64,000 nucleotides of DNA from the NCBI RefSeq assembly GCF_026421305.1, contig NZ_JAPJBQ010000005.1, positions 264,499 through 328,498 on the forward strand, in the 5' to 3' direction. The notes beneath the pieces were generated by a model. The model was not told where the DNA came from. It saw only the letters and a program-made list of their open reading frames with translations, and ran no database searches. Numbering within the stretch: the first letter of the stretch is position 1; each line of letters begins with the position of its first letter. This document shows positions 16,920-26,177 of the stretch, piece after piece. The position numbers and the translations under genes were made by a program. The DNA comes from Dyella silvae (lineage in GTDB: Bacteria; Pseudomonadota; Gammaproteobacteria; Xanthomonadales; Rhodanobacteraceae).

Positions 16920-19316
16920 ATGACGGTGCGCGCAAAACTGCTGCTTGTGAGCAGTCTGGCGATGACGGCGAGCCTGGCAGTGCCAGGCACCGGCATCGCT
17001 GGCGCGCGCGCGACAGCGGAAGCGGCGTACTTCGATTTCGCCATCCCCGCACAACCGCTGGCGACGGCGTTAATCGCCTTCGGCAAACAGGCCAACGTGC
17101 AGGTGCTCACCTCAGGCAGCACCATTGCGCGCTATCGCTCGCCCGGCGCCACCGGCCACCTGTCGACCGCGGAAGCGTTGACCGCGCTGCTGCAAGGTAC
17201 GGAGCTCGACTACGAGTTTTCCGACCCCGGCACCGTGGTGGTGATGCCGCGTGCCAGGACGGCGCAGGACAAGAGCAACGCGGCGAACAGCCGCGCGGAC
17301 GCCAAGCTGCTGACGCCGGTGGTGGCCAATGCGATCGTCGAGCGCAACGCCGGCTTCATGGCGACGCTGTCCAGCACGGCTTTGCGCAACGACGTGGACT
17401 TGATCGACGTGCCGCAATCGGTGAGCGTGGTCACCCGCGATCTGATGGATTCGCAGCAGGTGCTCACTGTGGCCGATGCGGTGCGCAATGTGGCGGGCGT
17501 GCAATACGTCGATGGCTCGGAAGGCCTGCCGGCGTTCCAGGTCCGCGGCTTTTACACGGGCAGCGGCCTTATCGATGGCATGCCGAGCGGCATTGCCGGG
17601 TCCGGCGATTTTCCGCCGCTGGTTGGCTTGCAGCAGGTCGAGGTCTTCAAAGGGCCCCAGTCGATTCTTGGCGACACCAGCGGCAACAACTTCGGTGGCC
17701 TGGTGAACGTGACCCTCAAGCAGCCGCAAAGCGAGCCGGTGCGCCAGCTGAATTACACATTCGGCGAACTGGGCGAGACGCAGCTTGGTGTGGATCTGGC
17801 AGGGCCGTTGGGTAAAACGCCCGGCCTGACCTATCGAATGGTGGTGTCGGGCGAGTATGCCGATCGCTCGCCGCAAGGCTACCGGCACCGGCGCAGCGCG
17901 TACTTCGCGCCGTCGATCGGCTGGCGCGGAAGCAGCACGCAGTTGATCGTTGGTGTGCAGCGCATTCTCAATCGACTGCCCGTTCCCGATCATCAGGTGC
18001 TGTTGGGAGACAGTCTCTCCACGGCGACGCCTTTCAGCGTGTTGCCGGGTAACCCGAGCGATTACGCCAGCTACCAGACCAACCGCCTCTATTACCTGCT
18101 CGACCAGCAGCTCGGTCACGCCTGGACGTGGCGCAGCCGCGGACAGTACGTGCAGCAGCGCAACGACCAGCAAAGCTGGGGGCTGTATGACCCGGCCATC
18201 AATGGCGATGTGTCCGCCTGGGCGGAGGCCTATCGCTACAACGATGCCTACTACTCGCTGCAGAACGATTTCATCCGTGTGTTTGGCACCGGCCCGGTGA
18301 CGCATACGCTGACGCTGGGCCTGGATTACTCGCGCTCGCGAATCGGACACACCGACGATCTGCTGCATCCGTACGACCAGGGCACCTACAACATCCTCTC
18401 CAGTCCGCCACTGCCGCCGGTGTCGGCGGTAGTGCAGGCTGGGGACAATCAGCCGTTGTCAGGTACGCCATGGTCAGTCGACTACGGTTTGTTTCTGCAG
18501 GACCAGCTTGCGCTGGGCGACCGCTGGGACATGACGCTGGCGTTGCGCCGCTCCGCTTATCAGGTGGCGACCAACGATTTTGAGGGCAACCCACTGGAGC
18601 TACACCGCACGAAGTGGGTGCCCAATGCCGGTCTGGTGTACAAGCTCACGCCTGATATCGCGCTCTACGGCGGTACGGCCAGCGGATTTCAGCCGGTGTC
18701 GTATCTGGGGGAGAACGGGCAGCCTCTGGAGCCCGCGCTGTCGCGTCAGCTGGAGGCAGGCGCCAAGTTCAACCTGTTCAACCAACAGGCGCGGCTGACG
18801 GTGTCGTTCTATCGCATCATGCTCGACCACAGTTATGTACTGCTGTCGCCACAGCCGCCCAACTTCGCCACGCTCGGTCCGGGCCAGACCAATCGCGGCT
18901 TCGAGCTGGAATTTGTCGGCCGTGTGGCGCCAGGCCTGGACATCAGCACCAGCTATACCAACGCGTTGATCAGCAACCACGACGGTACGGCCGCGAGTGG
19001 CGCGCCGCGTCAGCGTTTCAATCTGTGGGCCAGCTATTGGTTTCAGGGCGATGCCCTGCGTGGCTGGGGCGTGGCGGCGGGAGTATTGGCGCGCAGCAAG
19101 TCGCTGGGCCAGAGCCTGGATTACTCCACTTACTACCACATCCCCGGACAGGCGGAGGTGGGCGCCAATGTGTCCTATCGCACGGATCGCTGGCGCGTGA
19201 CGCTTGGCGTCAAAAACCTTTTCGGGCGGCGACTGTACCCCGCCGATTTCAGCGAATCGTTCGTGCCGGTGCGTACTCGTAGCAGTGTGCTGCTGTCGGG
19301 TACCTACGATCTCTGA
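16920..19316 (+). CDS. TonB-dependent siderophore-type receptor with STN signalling domain
   Basis: This 798-residue receptor begins with a signal peptide (cleavage near GIAGA-RA). An STN domain follows at about 38-105 ('YFDFAIPAQPLATALIAFGK', 'LSTAEALTALLQGTELDYEF') and marks it as a transducer. The plug follows ('IDVPQSVSVVTRDLMDSQQV', 'VAGVQYVDGSEGLPAFQVRG', 'VEVFKGPQSILGDTSG'), then a barrel ending in 'RSSVLLSGTYDL'. It most resembles TonB siderophore receptors, so iron supply is the best guess for its ligand. With the FecI and FecR genes upstream it completes a cell-surface signalling set. It may be transcribed with them or from the 118-bp gap. Confidence 0.93.
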   Translation: MTVRAKLLLVSSLAMTASLAVPGTGIAGARATAEAAYFDFAIPAQPLATALIAFGKQANVQVLTSGSTIARYRSPGATGHLSTAEALTALLQGTELDYEFSDPGTVVVMPRARTAQDKSNAANSRADAKLLTPVVANAIVERNAGFMATLSSTALRNDVDLIDVPQSVSVVTRDLMDSQQVLTVADAVRNVAGVQYVDGSEGLPAFQVRGFYTGSGLIDGMPSGIAGSGDFPPLVGLQQVEVFKGPQSILGDTSGNNFGGLVNVTLKQPQSEPVRQLNYTFGELGETQLGVDLAGPLGKTPGLTYRMVVSGEYADRSPQGYRHRRSAYFAPSIGWRGSSTQLIVGVQRILNRLPVPDHQVLLGDSLSTATPFSVLPGNPSDYASYQTNRLYYLLDQQLGHAWTWRSRGQYVQQRNDQQSWGLYDPAINGDVSAWAEAYRYNDAYYSLQNDFIRVFGTGPVTHTLTLGLDYSRSRIGHTDDLLHPYDQGTYNILSSPPLPPVSAVVQAGDNQPLSGTPWSVDYGLFLQDQLALGDRWDMTLALRRSAYQVATNDFEGNPLELHRTKWVPNAGLVYKLTPDIALYGGTASGFQPVSYLGENGQPLEPALSRQLEAGAKFNLFNQQARLTVSFYRIMLDHSYVLLSPQPPNFATLGPGQTNRGFELEFVGRVAPGLDISTSYTNALISNHDGTAASGAPRQRFNLWASYWFQGDALRGWGVAAGVLARSKSLGQSLDYSTYYHIPGQAEVGANVSYRTDRWRVTLGVKNLFGRRLYPADFSESFVPVRTRSSVLLSGTYDL

Positions 19317-19430
19317 GCGTTTGCTCAAAGGCTCAATGGGGTTTCGACTGTTGCCTCGCTGTCATCACGGCGCAGGCCGGAAAGCAGCGCGGGCTGGTGC
19401 TCTAGGTATTTCGCGAGGCACCCCACTTCT

Positions 19431-19466
19431 CCCTCTCCCCTCCGGGGAGAGGGCCGGGGTGAGGGG
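19431..19466. repeat. Intergenic palindromic repeat, family B
   Basis: CCCTCTCCCCTCCGGGGAGAGGG followed by CCGGGGTGAGGGG. Its reverse complement matches 45887-45922 at 34 of 36 positions. This type of CCCTCACCCC-CCCTCTCC element is frequent between genes in xanthomonads. It lies downstream of the TonB receptor and may help end its transcript. Confidence 0.75.
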
Positions 19467-19523
19467 CGGGTGCTCGCGGCGAGGTAGCGACGAAGCCGCA
19501 CAGCGCTCTTTGCATGTCCCAAC

Positions 19524-19554
19524 AAAAAAGCCCCGGGAGCGAACTCCCGGGGCT
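19524..19554 (-). terminator. Intrinsic terminator of the Ala/Lys-rich protein gene
   Basis: An 11-bp perfect stem AGCCCCGGGAG/CTCCCGGGGCT with a 4-nt loop is followed on the minus strand by TTTTT, 28 nt past the stop of the gene at 19582. Confidence 0.9.
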
Positions 19555-19581
19555 CTTCATTCGGCGTGCTGCGTGTAGCGC

Positions 19582-19941
19582 TTACTCGCCAGCGGCCGGC
19601 TTGGTCACTTCGGTCTTGGTCGCGTCGGTAGCGGCCTTGGCCTTGTGCGTTGCGTGCTTGGCCTTGTGGGTTGCGTGCTCAGCGGTGCTGGAGGCCTTGT
19701 CGGCAGCCTTGTCAGCCGTCTTCTCTTGGGTAGCGGCGGTCTTGGTGGCAGCCTGGTCGACCGACTTGGCGGCGGTCTTGGCCGTGTCCTGCGCTGCCGC
19801 GCCAGCGGTGGCGCTGGTTTCGGTCTTCATCGCAGCAGCCTCGGTCTTCGCGGCGGCGGCAGTGGTGTTCTGAGCGAACGCCGGTGCCGTCAGCACGGAA
19901 GCGGCGGTGACGATGAGAGCGGCAAGCATGGTCTTACGCAT
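19582..19941 (-). CDS. Exported Ala/Thr/Lys-rich low-complexity protein
   Basis: The 119-residue product has a clear signal peptide (MRKTMLAALIVTAASVL..., cleavage after AFA). The mature part is almost only Ala, Thr, Lys, Glu, Asp and Gln. It contains heptad-like runs (ADKAADKASST) and a tandem 'HATHKAKHATHKAKAATDA'. The look is like histone-H1-tail or LEA/apolipophorin-like amphipathic helices. It should be periplasmic. I do not recognise a family and propose no function. Its own terminator and GAGGTTGTCCTC ahead of the start suggest an independently expressed gene. Confidence 0.75.
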   Translation of the reverse strand: MRKTMLAALIVTAASVLTAPAFAQNTTAAAAKTEAAAMKTETSATAGAAAQDTAKTAAKSVDQAATKTAATQEKTADKAADKASSTAEHATHKAKHATHKAKAATDATKTEVTKPAAGE

Positions 19942-20172
19942 ATGAGGACAACCTCTCGATGTGTGGATGCCGACGAAGGCGTTGCTTCGCGGCTGGGATT
20001 AACGCTAGACGCAGATCACCTTACCGAACCTGAACGAAACCGGCTCCCTTAAGCAAGCAGACAGATCGCTGAATCGGCGCTGCCAGGGCGCGAAAAAACG
20101 TGCCGAACCCCGCTTGTATTCCGTGAAAAACGGCAGCCAGCCTCAATTTGTTTGGACGTCCATATGCTGGCG

Positions 20173-22074
20173 TTACTGGTGGGCGCCGGAGGGGCCCGTG
20201 TCGATGACTTCCATGGCGCTGTGTTCGTCGCCAAGGTCCGCGATCTGTATCGCGGGCTTCGGCAGCAAGGCATCGAGCCGGCCCTTCAAGCGCAACAGCG
20301 CGACGTGGGCCATGTCCTGGTCGTCCGTTTCGCCGCCATGGTCTTCCGCTTGCGGCGGGGCGCCCGGTGCGCGGGTAAGCGTCGCCAGTTGCGGCGCGAT
20401 GACCTGGGTGAGCGCGAAATACACATCGTCGCGAACGCCGGCCTGTTCCAGCAGGCGCCCCGGCAACATCCACGACGCCAGTGCTTCGCGCCGGGCCGGC
20501 GCGGGATGGCGCGGATCCACCAGCAGCCACGTGCCGGGTTGGCTCAACATGTCCTTGCCATCGGCGAAACCGGTGAGGTTGAACGTTTCGGTGAGCGCAG
20601 GCAGATGATCGCCGTAGAACAGCAGCAGGGTGGGGCGCTCGCGGCGGGCCAGTAACGCCGCCAGCCGGCCCAGTTCCTGGTCGGCATGCTGCATGTGATA
20701 CAGGTAGTTCTGCAGTTCCAGTTTGTTGGCGCCAGTGACGCCGTCGGGTACCGGGATGGCGTTGCGCGCCGCCACGTCGCCAGGCGGCACGTCGTAGGGG
20801 CCATGGGCCTCGATGCTGATGGCAAACAGGAACTGCGCCGGGCCGGTGTCTTTCAGTTGCGCCATGATTTCGTCGGTCATGGCGCTGTCGGCCATGTACT
20901 GGCCATCCATCGTGGCGTTGGCCGGGAAAGCGTCGCGCGACACAAAGCGATCAAAGCCCATCGCGCGAAACGCCGTGGTGCGATTCCAGAAGCCCGGGTC
21001 ATTGCCGTGCAGCGCGATCGTTTCGTAGCCATGGGCGCGCAGCGAACGCACCATGCTGGGTACGACACGGTGATTCATCTGCAGATAGGGAAACTGCAGG
21101 TCATCGAAGTAGCGCAACGAAAGCCCGGTCAGTACCTCGAACTCGGTGCGGATGGTGCCGCCGCCATACGTGGGTACATGCAACGGGCCGCTTTGGCCCA
21201 GAGCCGCGAGGCGATGCAGGTGCGGGGCGAGGTCAATCTGTTCATAGCCCTTCATGATGGAGGGGTCGAAGAACGACTCGCTTTGCACCACCACGATGTC
21301 CGGCATGCCGTCCTGGCCGGCAAGCGGCAGTTGCATGCGCTCGCGCAACGCGATGTCGGCGCGCCCGATCAGTTGCTGCGCCGAGGCGGGGTCAGGCTTC
21401 TTGCGCGCGTTTCCCTGATGCAGGTGGAACATCATCAGCGAACTGACCAGGCCGGAGTGCTCCGCCGTGGCCGAGGCGGACCAGGGTTCGTGCCAGAGAT
21501 ACCTGCCGCCGTAGATCGTCATCCAGCCCGGCATGCCAGTGAACAGCGTGCCCAGCAAAGCGAACAACGCCAGGCCGGACACCAGCCGCTTGCCGCGTGT
21601 GCGCCGCGCCAACATCGGAGGCTCTATGCGCCAGGCGACCACGATGACAGCCACCGCCACCATCAGTGCCAGATAAGGCCACGGGCTCGCCGGCAAATAA
21701 CTGCCCAGCAACGTGAGTCCACCCCGGCGCAACTGCCCGAGCATGCGGAAATCGGCGGGCATCAGTGGCGTGTTGAGGTTGCGAACCTTCAACGTGTTGA
21801 TGGCGTAGACGAGGGTCTGCGACAGGAAAGCCAATCCGAACGACAGCAACAGGCGCCTGCTCAACACCAACAGCAACGCAGCAAGCAACAGGCCAGGCAG
21901 GGCATTGGCAAACAGGAATATCGGCTGGCTCAGTGCTTGCGACGGACCCACCCCAACGCCGCCGTCGACCAGGCCGGTCAGCAGCGTGAACACGATCGCC
22001 GATAGCGCGAGCAGCGCCAGGCGAAAGGGCAAGGAACGCGCGCGGAGCGCGGACGGCGTTGTTGACACGGTCAT
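20173..22074 (-). CDS. LtaS/MdoB-like membrane sulfatase-family phosphoglycerol transferase
   Basis: The 633-residue protein has four to five N-terminal membrane helices (about 15-195), then a large periplasmic sulfatase-fold domain. Metal and catalytic motifs are visible: 'VVVQSESFFDPS', 'PTYGGGTIRTEFEVLTG' with the nucleophilic Thr as in LtaS, 'ALHGNDPGFWNRTTAFRAMG' and 'LLLFYGDHLPALTETF'. In Gram-negatives, relatives modify periplasmic glucans (OpgB) or other envelope glycans with phosphoglycerol or phosphoethanolamine. The exact acceptor is unknown. Start ATG 22074 is chosen because upstream residues are proline/arginine-rich antisense sequence of glnE. It is divergent from glnE. Confidence 0.88.
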   Translation of the reverse strand: MTVSTTPSALRARSLPFRLALLALSAIVFTLLTGLVDGGVGVGPSQALSQPIFLFANALPGLLLAALLLVLSRRLLLSFGLAFLSQTLVYAINTLKVRNLNTPLMPADFRMLGQLRRGGLTLLGSYLPASPWPYLALMVAVAVIVVAWRIEPPMLARRTRGKRLVSGLALFALLGTLFTGMPGWMTIYGGRYLWHEPWSASATAEHSGLVSSLMMFHLHQGNARKKPDPASAQQLIGRADIALRERMQLPLAGQDGMPDIVVVQSESFFDPSIMKGYEQIDLAPHLHRLAALGQSGPLHVPTYGGGTIRTEFEVLTGLSLRYFDDLQFPYLQMNHRVVPSMVRSLRAHGYETIALHGNDPGFWNRTTAFRAMGFDRFVSRDAFPANATMDGQYMADSAMTDEIMAQLKDTGPAQFLFAISIEAHGPYDVPPGDVAARNAIPVPDGVTGANKLELQNYLYHMQHADQELGRLAALLARRERPTLLLFYGDHLPALTETFNLTGFADGKDMLSQPGTWLLVDPRHPAPARREALASWMLPGRLLEQAGVRDDVYFALTQVIAPQLATLTRAPGAPPQAEDHGGETDDQDMAHVALLRLKGRLDALLPKPAIQIADLGDEHSAMEVIDTGPSGAHQ

Positions 22075-22210
22075 GGCATCCGGCCGCAGGCTGTCATGTC
22101 TTGGACTCGGGACTGTAACGGGCCGGATCTGAACCAATCGTGGGCGATGCCCGGGGGCGCATAAGCAACGCCGGTCGGCAGGAATAGAGCTACTGCGGCA
22201 CAATGCCCAA

Positions 22211-25063
22211 ATGACTGTTCTTACCAGGCCCCAGGAATCCCCGGCGCTTCGTGCGCTGATCGACGATCGGTACAGCGAGTTAGCCGCACGTTGCCGGCAG
22301 ATGGGCGTGCCGCTGCACGACGACGCCGGTGTGGCCGAGCGCATCCGCCGCACGCTGTTGGCCAGTGACTTCGCTTTCGACACCTGGTTTCGGCAGCCAC
22401 AACTGTTGGCACCGCAAGGGCTGGAGCGGCTGCGTTCCGGCAGTGATGCCAGCGCCCGCATCGAGGCGCTGAAGCTCTCGGATGACGAGACAGTCTGCTT
22501 TACCGAGCTGCGCCGTTTCCGTCATGCGGAAGCGTTGCGACTGGTATTCCGCGACGTCAACGGGCTGGACGAGTTGCCGGAAACCTTGTCGGCCACCAGC
22601 GTGCTTTATGAGGTATTGCTTGCTGCCGCACTGGGTTGGTCCGAGCGCGCGCTGGCCGTGCGTTATGGCCATAGCCGCAGCCATGATGGCGCGTTGCAGC
22701 GCATGGTGGTGGTGGGCTTTGGCAAGCTGGGTGGCAGCGAGCTGAATTTTTCTTCCGATATCGATCTGGTGTTGGCGTACCCGCACAGCGGTCAAAGCGA
22801 CGGCGCGCGCTCACTGGACAATAGTGAGTACTTCGTGCGGTTGGCGCGGCAGCTGGTGCGCCTGCTCAACGAACCGACGGTGGACGGTATTTGTGCGCGC
22901 GTGGATCTGCGCCTGCGGCCCTTTGGCAACGCCGGACGGCTCGCCTTGCCGTTCGCCGCGATGGAGCAGTACTACCAGAGTGAAGGCCGCGACTGGGAGC
23001 GCTACGCATGGATCAAGGCGCGTCCCGTCGCCGGTGACCGCAACGAGGGCAAGCAGCTGCAGGAAATGCTGCGCCCCTTCGTGTATCGCAAGTATCTCGA
23101 CTACACCGCGTTCGCCGGCCTGCGCGAAATGAAATCGCTGATCGATGCCGAAGTGGCACGTAAAGATCTGGCCGATAATCTCAAGCTCGGTCCGGGCGGC
23201 ATTCGCGAGATCGAATTCATCGTGCAGCTGGTGCAGCTGATTCGTGGCGGCCGCGAACCCAGTCTGCGCGTGCGCGGATTGCTACCGGCGCTGACGGCGT
23301 GCGAGGCACGTGGCCATATCAGTGCGGTGCGCGCTCGTGCGTTGCGCGAGGCCTATATATTCCTGCGCCGCGTGGAGAACCGCGTGCAGATGCTGCGCGA
23401 TGCGCAGACCCACGATATTCCCGAAGACGCGCTCAGTCGCGAACGTATCGCGTTCGGGCTGGGGCATGCGTCGTGGGAAGAGCTGGAAACCGAACTGGCG
23501 CGGCATCGTGCGCACGTCAGCGAGGAATTTGCCGATGTATTGATGCCCCAGGGCGGGCGCTCGGCCAGTGCGCCCGTCGAAGACGTCACGCTGTGGCAGC
23601 AGGCTTGCCGGGAAACGCTGGATGCATCCGTCATGGAGAGCTCCGGTTTCACGCCGGGTGCCGAAGCCGCCGAGGCGTTGCAGAAACTGACGCAGGCGGC
23701 GTCCGTGCGAGCCATGTCGCAGCGTTCGCGCGAGCAGCTCGACCGCCTGATGCCACAACTGCTCGCGGTGGCGCGCAACAGCGTGGCTCCAGGGGCCTGC
23801 CTGCTGCGTCTGTGCCGGCTGGTGCAGGCCGTGGCGCGGCGCTCCTCCTATCTCGCGCTGCTGGAAGAGCAGCCGGCGGCGCGGCTGCGCCTAGCGCGGC
23901 TGTTTGCAGAAAATGCCTTCCTTGCCGAGCGCGTCATCGCCCAACCATTGTTGTTGGACGACGTGCTGGATCCGCGTATCGATCAACTTCCGCTCAAGCG
24001 CGCCGACATCAGTGCTGAAATCACGCGCGTGCTGGCGACGCTGGATGAGCGCGAAGCGGAAGCGGAGCTGGAACGGCTTAACGAGTTCAAGGCCAGTGTG
24101 GCGTTTCGCCTGGGCCTCGCTTTCAGCGACGGCCGTGCCGACGCCGTTGCCACGGCGCGACGACTCGCGGTGCTGGCCGAATCGATTGTGCTGGCGGTGA
24201 CTGCGCTGGCCGAGCGCGAGCTGGTCGCACAGCATGGCCGCTTGCCCGGCGAGGGCAATGGTTTCGCCGTGCTTGGCTATGGCAGCCTGGGTGGGGAGGA
24301 GCTGGGCTTCGCCTCCGATCTCGATCTGGTGTTCGTCTACGACAGCAAGCGCGCGCATCTGATGAGCGACGGCGCGCGACCGCTGGAAGGTTCGCGCTGG
24401 TATCAGCGTCTTGCGCAGCGCGTGATGAACTGGCTCACCGTGCTCACCCGCGCAGGCCGCTTGTACGAAGTGGACACGCGACTTCGCCCCGATGGTTCCA
24501 AGGGTCTTCTGGTGAGCAGCCTCGATGCCTTCGAGGGTTATCAAAAGAGCCGTGCCTGGACCTGGGAACACCAGGCCCTGTTGCGCGCACGCCCCATCGC
24601 CGGTGATGCGGCGCTACACACCGAGCTCGCCAAGGTCCGGCGCGAGGTGCTGGCCGTACCGCGTGATCGTGATGCCGTGCTGCAGGAAGTCAGCAGCATG
24701 CGTCAGCGCTGGCGTGCCGAACGCGATCGTTCCGATGCGCACCAGTTCGATCTGAAGCAGGGCGATGGCGGCTTGCTCGACATCGAATTCGCCCTGCAAG
24801 GACTGGTGCTGGCTAATGCCGCCGCCCACCCGGCGCTGCTCAACATCACCGCCAACGCCGGGCTGATCGAAGCCTGCCGCAGCGCGGGCCTGTTGACCGG
24901 TCAACAGGCTGGTCTGTTGGCAGAAGCGCATGGTGTGCTGTTGCATCGCGCGCTTGCCTGCACGCTGGATCTGCGCTCGCGCATCGCCCCACGCGATGAC
25001 GAAGTGGAGCGCCTGCGCAACAACACAAGAGACGTGACCACCGAACTCGGGTTCGCGTTCTGA
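22211..25063 (+). CDS. glnE: Bifunctional glutamine synthetase adenylyltransferase/adenylyl-removing enzyme
   Basis: The 950-residue protein matches E. coli GlnE (946). The N-terminal deadenylylating nucleotidyltransferase core has 'GFGKLGGSELNFSSDIDLV' near residue 169. The C-terminal adenylylating core has 'GYGSLGGEELGFASDLDLVF' near 688. Between them are the helical PII-sensing parts, with 'KLGPGGIREIEFIVQLVQLI' and later 'GDGGLLDIEFALQGLVL'. It adds or removes AMP on glutamine synthetase in response to PII and glutamine. It is the only nitrogen-control gene in the window. It ends 6 bp from the convergent ELM1-like gene. Confidence 0.98.
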   Translation: MTVLTRPQESPALRALIDDRYSELAARCRQMGVPLHDDAGVAERIRRTLLASDFAFDTWFRQPQLLAPQGLERLRSGSDASARIEALKLSDDETVCFTELRRFRHAEALRLVFRDVNGLDELPETLSATSVLYEVLLAAALGWSERALAVRYGHSRSHDGALQRMVVVGFGKLGGSELNFSSDIDLVLAYPHSGQSDGARSLDNSEYFVRLARQLVRLLNEPTVDGICARVDLRLRPFGNAGRLALPFAAMEQYYQSEGRDWERYAWIKARPVAGDRNEGKQLQEMLRPFVYRKYLDYTAFAGLREMKSLIDAEVARKDLADNLKLGPGGIREIEFIVQLVQLIRGGREPSLRVRGLLPALTACEARGHISAVRARALREAYIFLRRVENRVQMLRDAQTHDIPEDALSRERIAFGLGHASWEELETELARHRAHVSEEFADVLMPQGGRSASAPVEDVTLWQQACRETLDASVMESSGFTPGAEAAEALQKLTQAASVRAMSQRSREQLDRLMPQLLAVARNSVAPGACLLRLCRLVQAVARRSSYLALLEEQPAARLRLARLFAENAFLAERVIAQPLLLDDVLDPRIDQLPLKRADISAEITRVLATLDEREAEAELERLNEFKASVAFRLGLAFSDGRADAVATARRLAVLAESIVLAVTALAERELVAQHGRLPGEGNGFAVLGYGSLGGEELGFASDLDLVFVYDSKRAHLMSDGARPLEGSRWYQRLAQRVMNWLTVLTRAGRLYEVDTRLRPDGSKGLLVSSLDAFEGYQKSRAWTWEHQALLRARPIAGDAALHTELAKVRREVLAVPRDRDAVLQEVSSMRQRWRAERDRSDAHQFDLKQGDGGLLDIEFALQGLVLANAAAHPALLNITANAGLIEACRSAGLLTGQQAGLLAEAHGVLLHRALACTLDLRSRIAPRDDEVERLRNNTRDVTTELGFAF

Positions 25064-25069
25064 AGAGTG

Positions 25070-26050
25070 TTAGTCCACGCGTGTCTGCCGCATCGCGATA
25101 CGACTGCGCAGCATCTCGGCAATAGCCGCTGTTTCGCGCAGCGGTTCCGCAGGTGGTGCGGCGATGGTGTCGAGGGCATGCAGCCGCCCGGCGTCGCGTA
25201 GCGCCCGGTGAAACCGCTCCAGTTTTTCTGGGAGTGGCGCCACCACGAGGGTGTGCACGGGGCAGCCCACGGCGCACGCTTCCGAAAGCATGTTGACCGA
25301 ATCGGGCGTGACCACCAGCCGGTCGGCCCAGCCGAGCACACCCGGATAGGGATTGCTGCCATCGTCGTATCCGGACCAGACGAGACCGGGCACGTCCGCG
25401 AATCGCTGGCGCACCAGGGCGGTCAGTTCCGCTGGCGTGCGCCGCGATGCGAGCGCCAGCAGGCTGCCGCCTTCCGCGCGTTGACGGGCCAGCAGGCCCT
25501 CGCACAACAGCTCTATATAAGCGGCGTCGAAAGGGATGCCTTTGCGCGGACCGCCCAGCAGCACACCGACAAGCGGGCGTGGCAGGTCGGCAAGGGCGGG
25601 GTCGGCATCGCGGCCGTCTTGCAGCCAGGCGTCGTCCACCGGGTTGAGCGAACCTAACGGCTGAATGACGTTGGGGCCGGTGCGGCCGTCATGCCGTGGG
25701 GCGATCACCGTATCCCAATGCCGGGGATCGATGCGTGGATCGAGAATCTGCACGGTATAGGTGTGCCCGCGGCTGAGGGCGCGGAGCACGCGGGTATACA
25801 GCGCCGAGGCACGTCCGCAACCGATGGCAACCGAGGGCCAGGGTGGCGCGAACTGCTGCCGCTGCGTGGCGGTCAGAGCCAGGCGGGCGCCCCATGCGAG
25901 GCGCGGCGACAGCCAGGACCAGGGCGCGCCGGGTTCCAGCTGCAGATGGCGCACCGGCATGTCCAGCAGGTTGGCCAATGCCAGCGCCTGGCGCTGGTTG
26001 CCCGCCGCGCCGTCGGTGATCACCCAGCAGTCACCCTGCAGCTTCAGCAT
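25070..26050 (-). CDS. ELM1/GtrOC1-family (DUF1022-like) protein
   Basis: This 326-residue protein fits the ELM1 family, whose bacterial members are uncharacterised or linked to envelope polysaccharide genes. Features are 'CWVITDGAAGNQRQALALAN', 'PSVAIGCGRASALYTRVL', 'TVQILDPRID', 'FDTVIAPRHD'-like 'WDTVIAPRHDGRTGPNVI', 'VGVLLGGPRKG' and the GT-like C-terminal half 'LVVTPDSVNMLSEACAVGCP' with 'LEKFHRAL'-type ending. The two Rossmann-like halves resemble GT-B glycosyltransferases. It is divergent from the nitroreductase gene and close to LPS genes further right. Substrate unknown. Confidence 0.82.
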   Translation of the reverse strand: MLKLQGDCWVITDGAAGNQRQALALANLLDMPVRHLQLEPGAPWSWLSPRLAWGARLALTATQRQQFAPPWPSVAIGCGRASALYTRVLRALSRGHTYTVQILDPRIDPRHWDTVIAPRHDGRTGPNVIQPLGSLNPVDDAWLQDGRDADPALADLPRPLVGVLLGGPRKGIPFDAAYIELLCEGLLARQRAEGGSLLALASRRTPAELTALVRQRFADVPGLVWSGYDDGSNPYPGVLGWADRLVVTPDSVNMLSEACAVGCPVHTLVVAPLPEKLERFHRALRDAGRLHALDTIAAPPAEPLRETAAIAEMLRSRIAMRQTRVD

Positions 26051-26177
26051 AGGGGCTGGGCCGGCGGGATTGTTTCCCTGAGCGGTACAGTTCGTTTCAT
26101 TCGCCTGGGTCCTGTTTCCCTGCGCCCGCCCTTACACTTCGTAGCCGTTGCCGGCTCACTTTTACCAAAGGATACCC

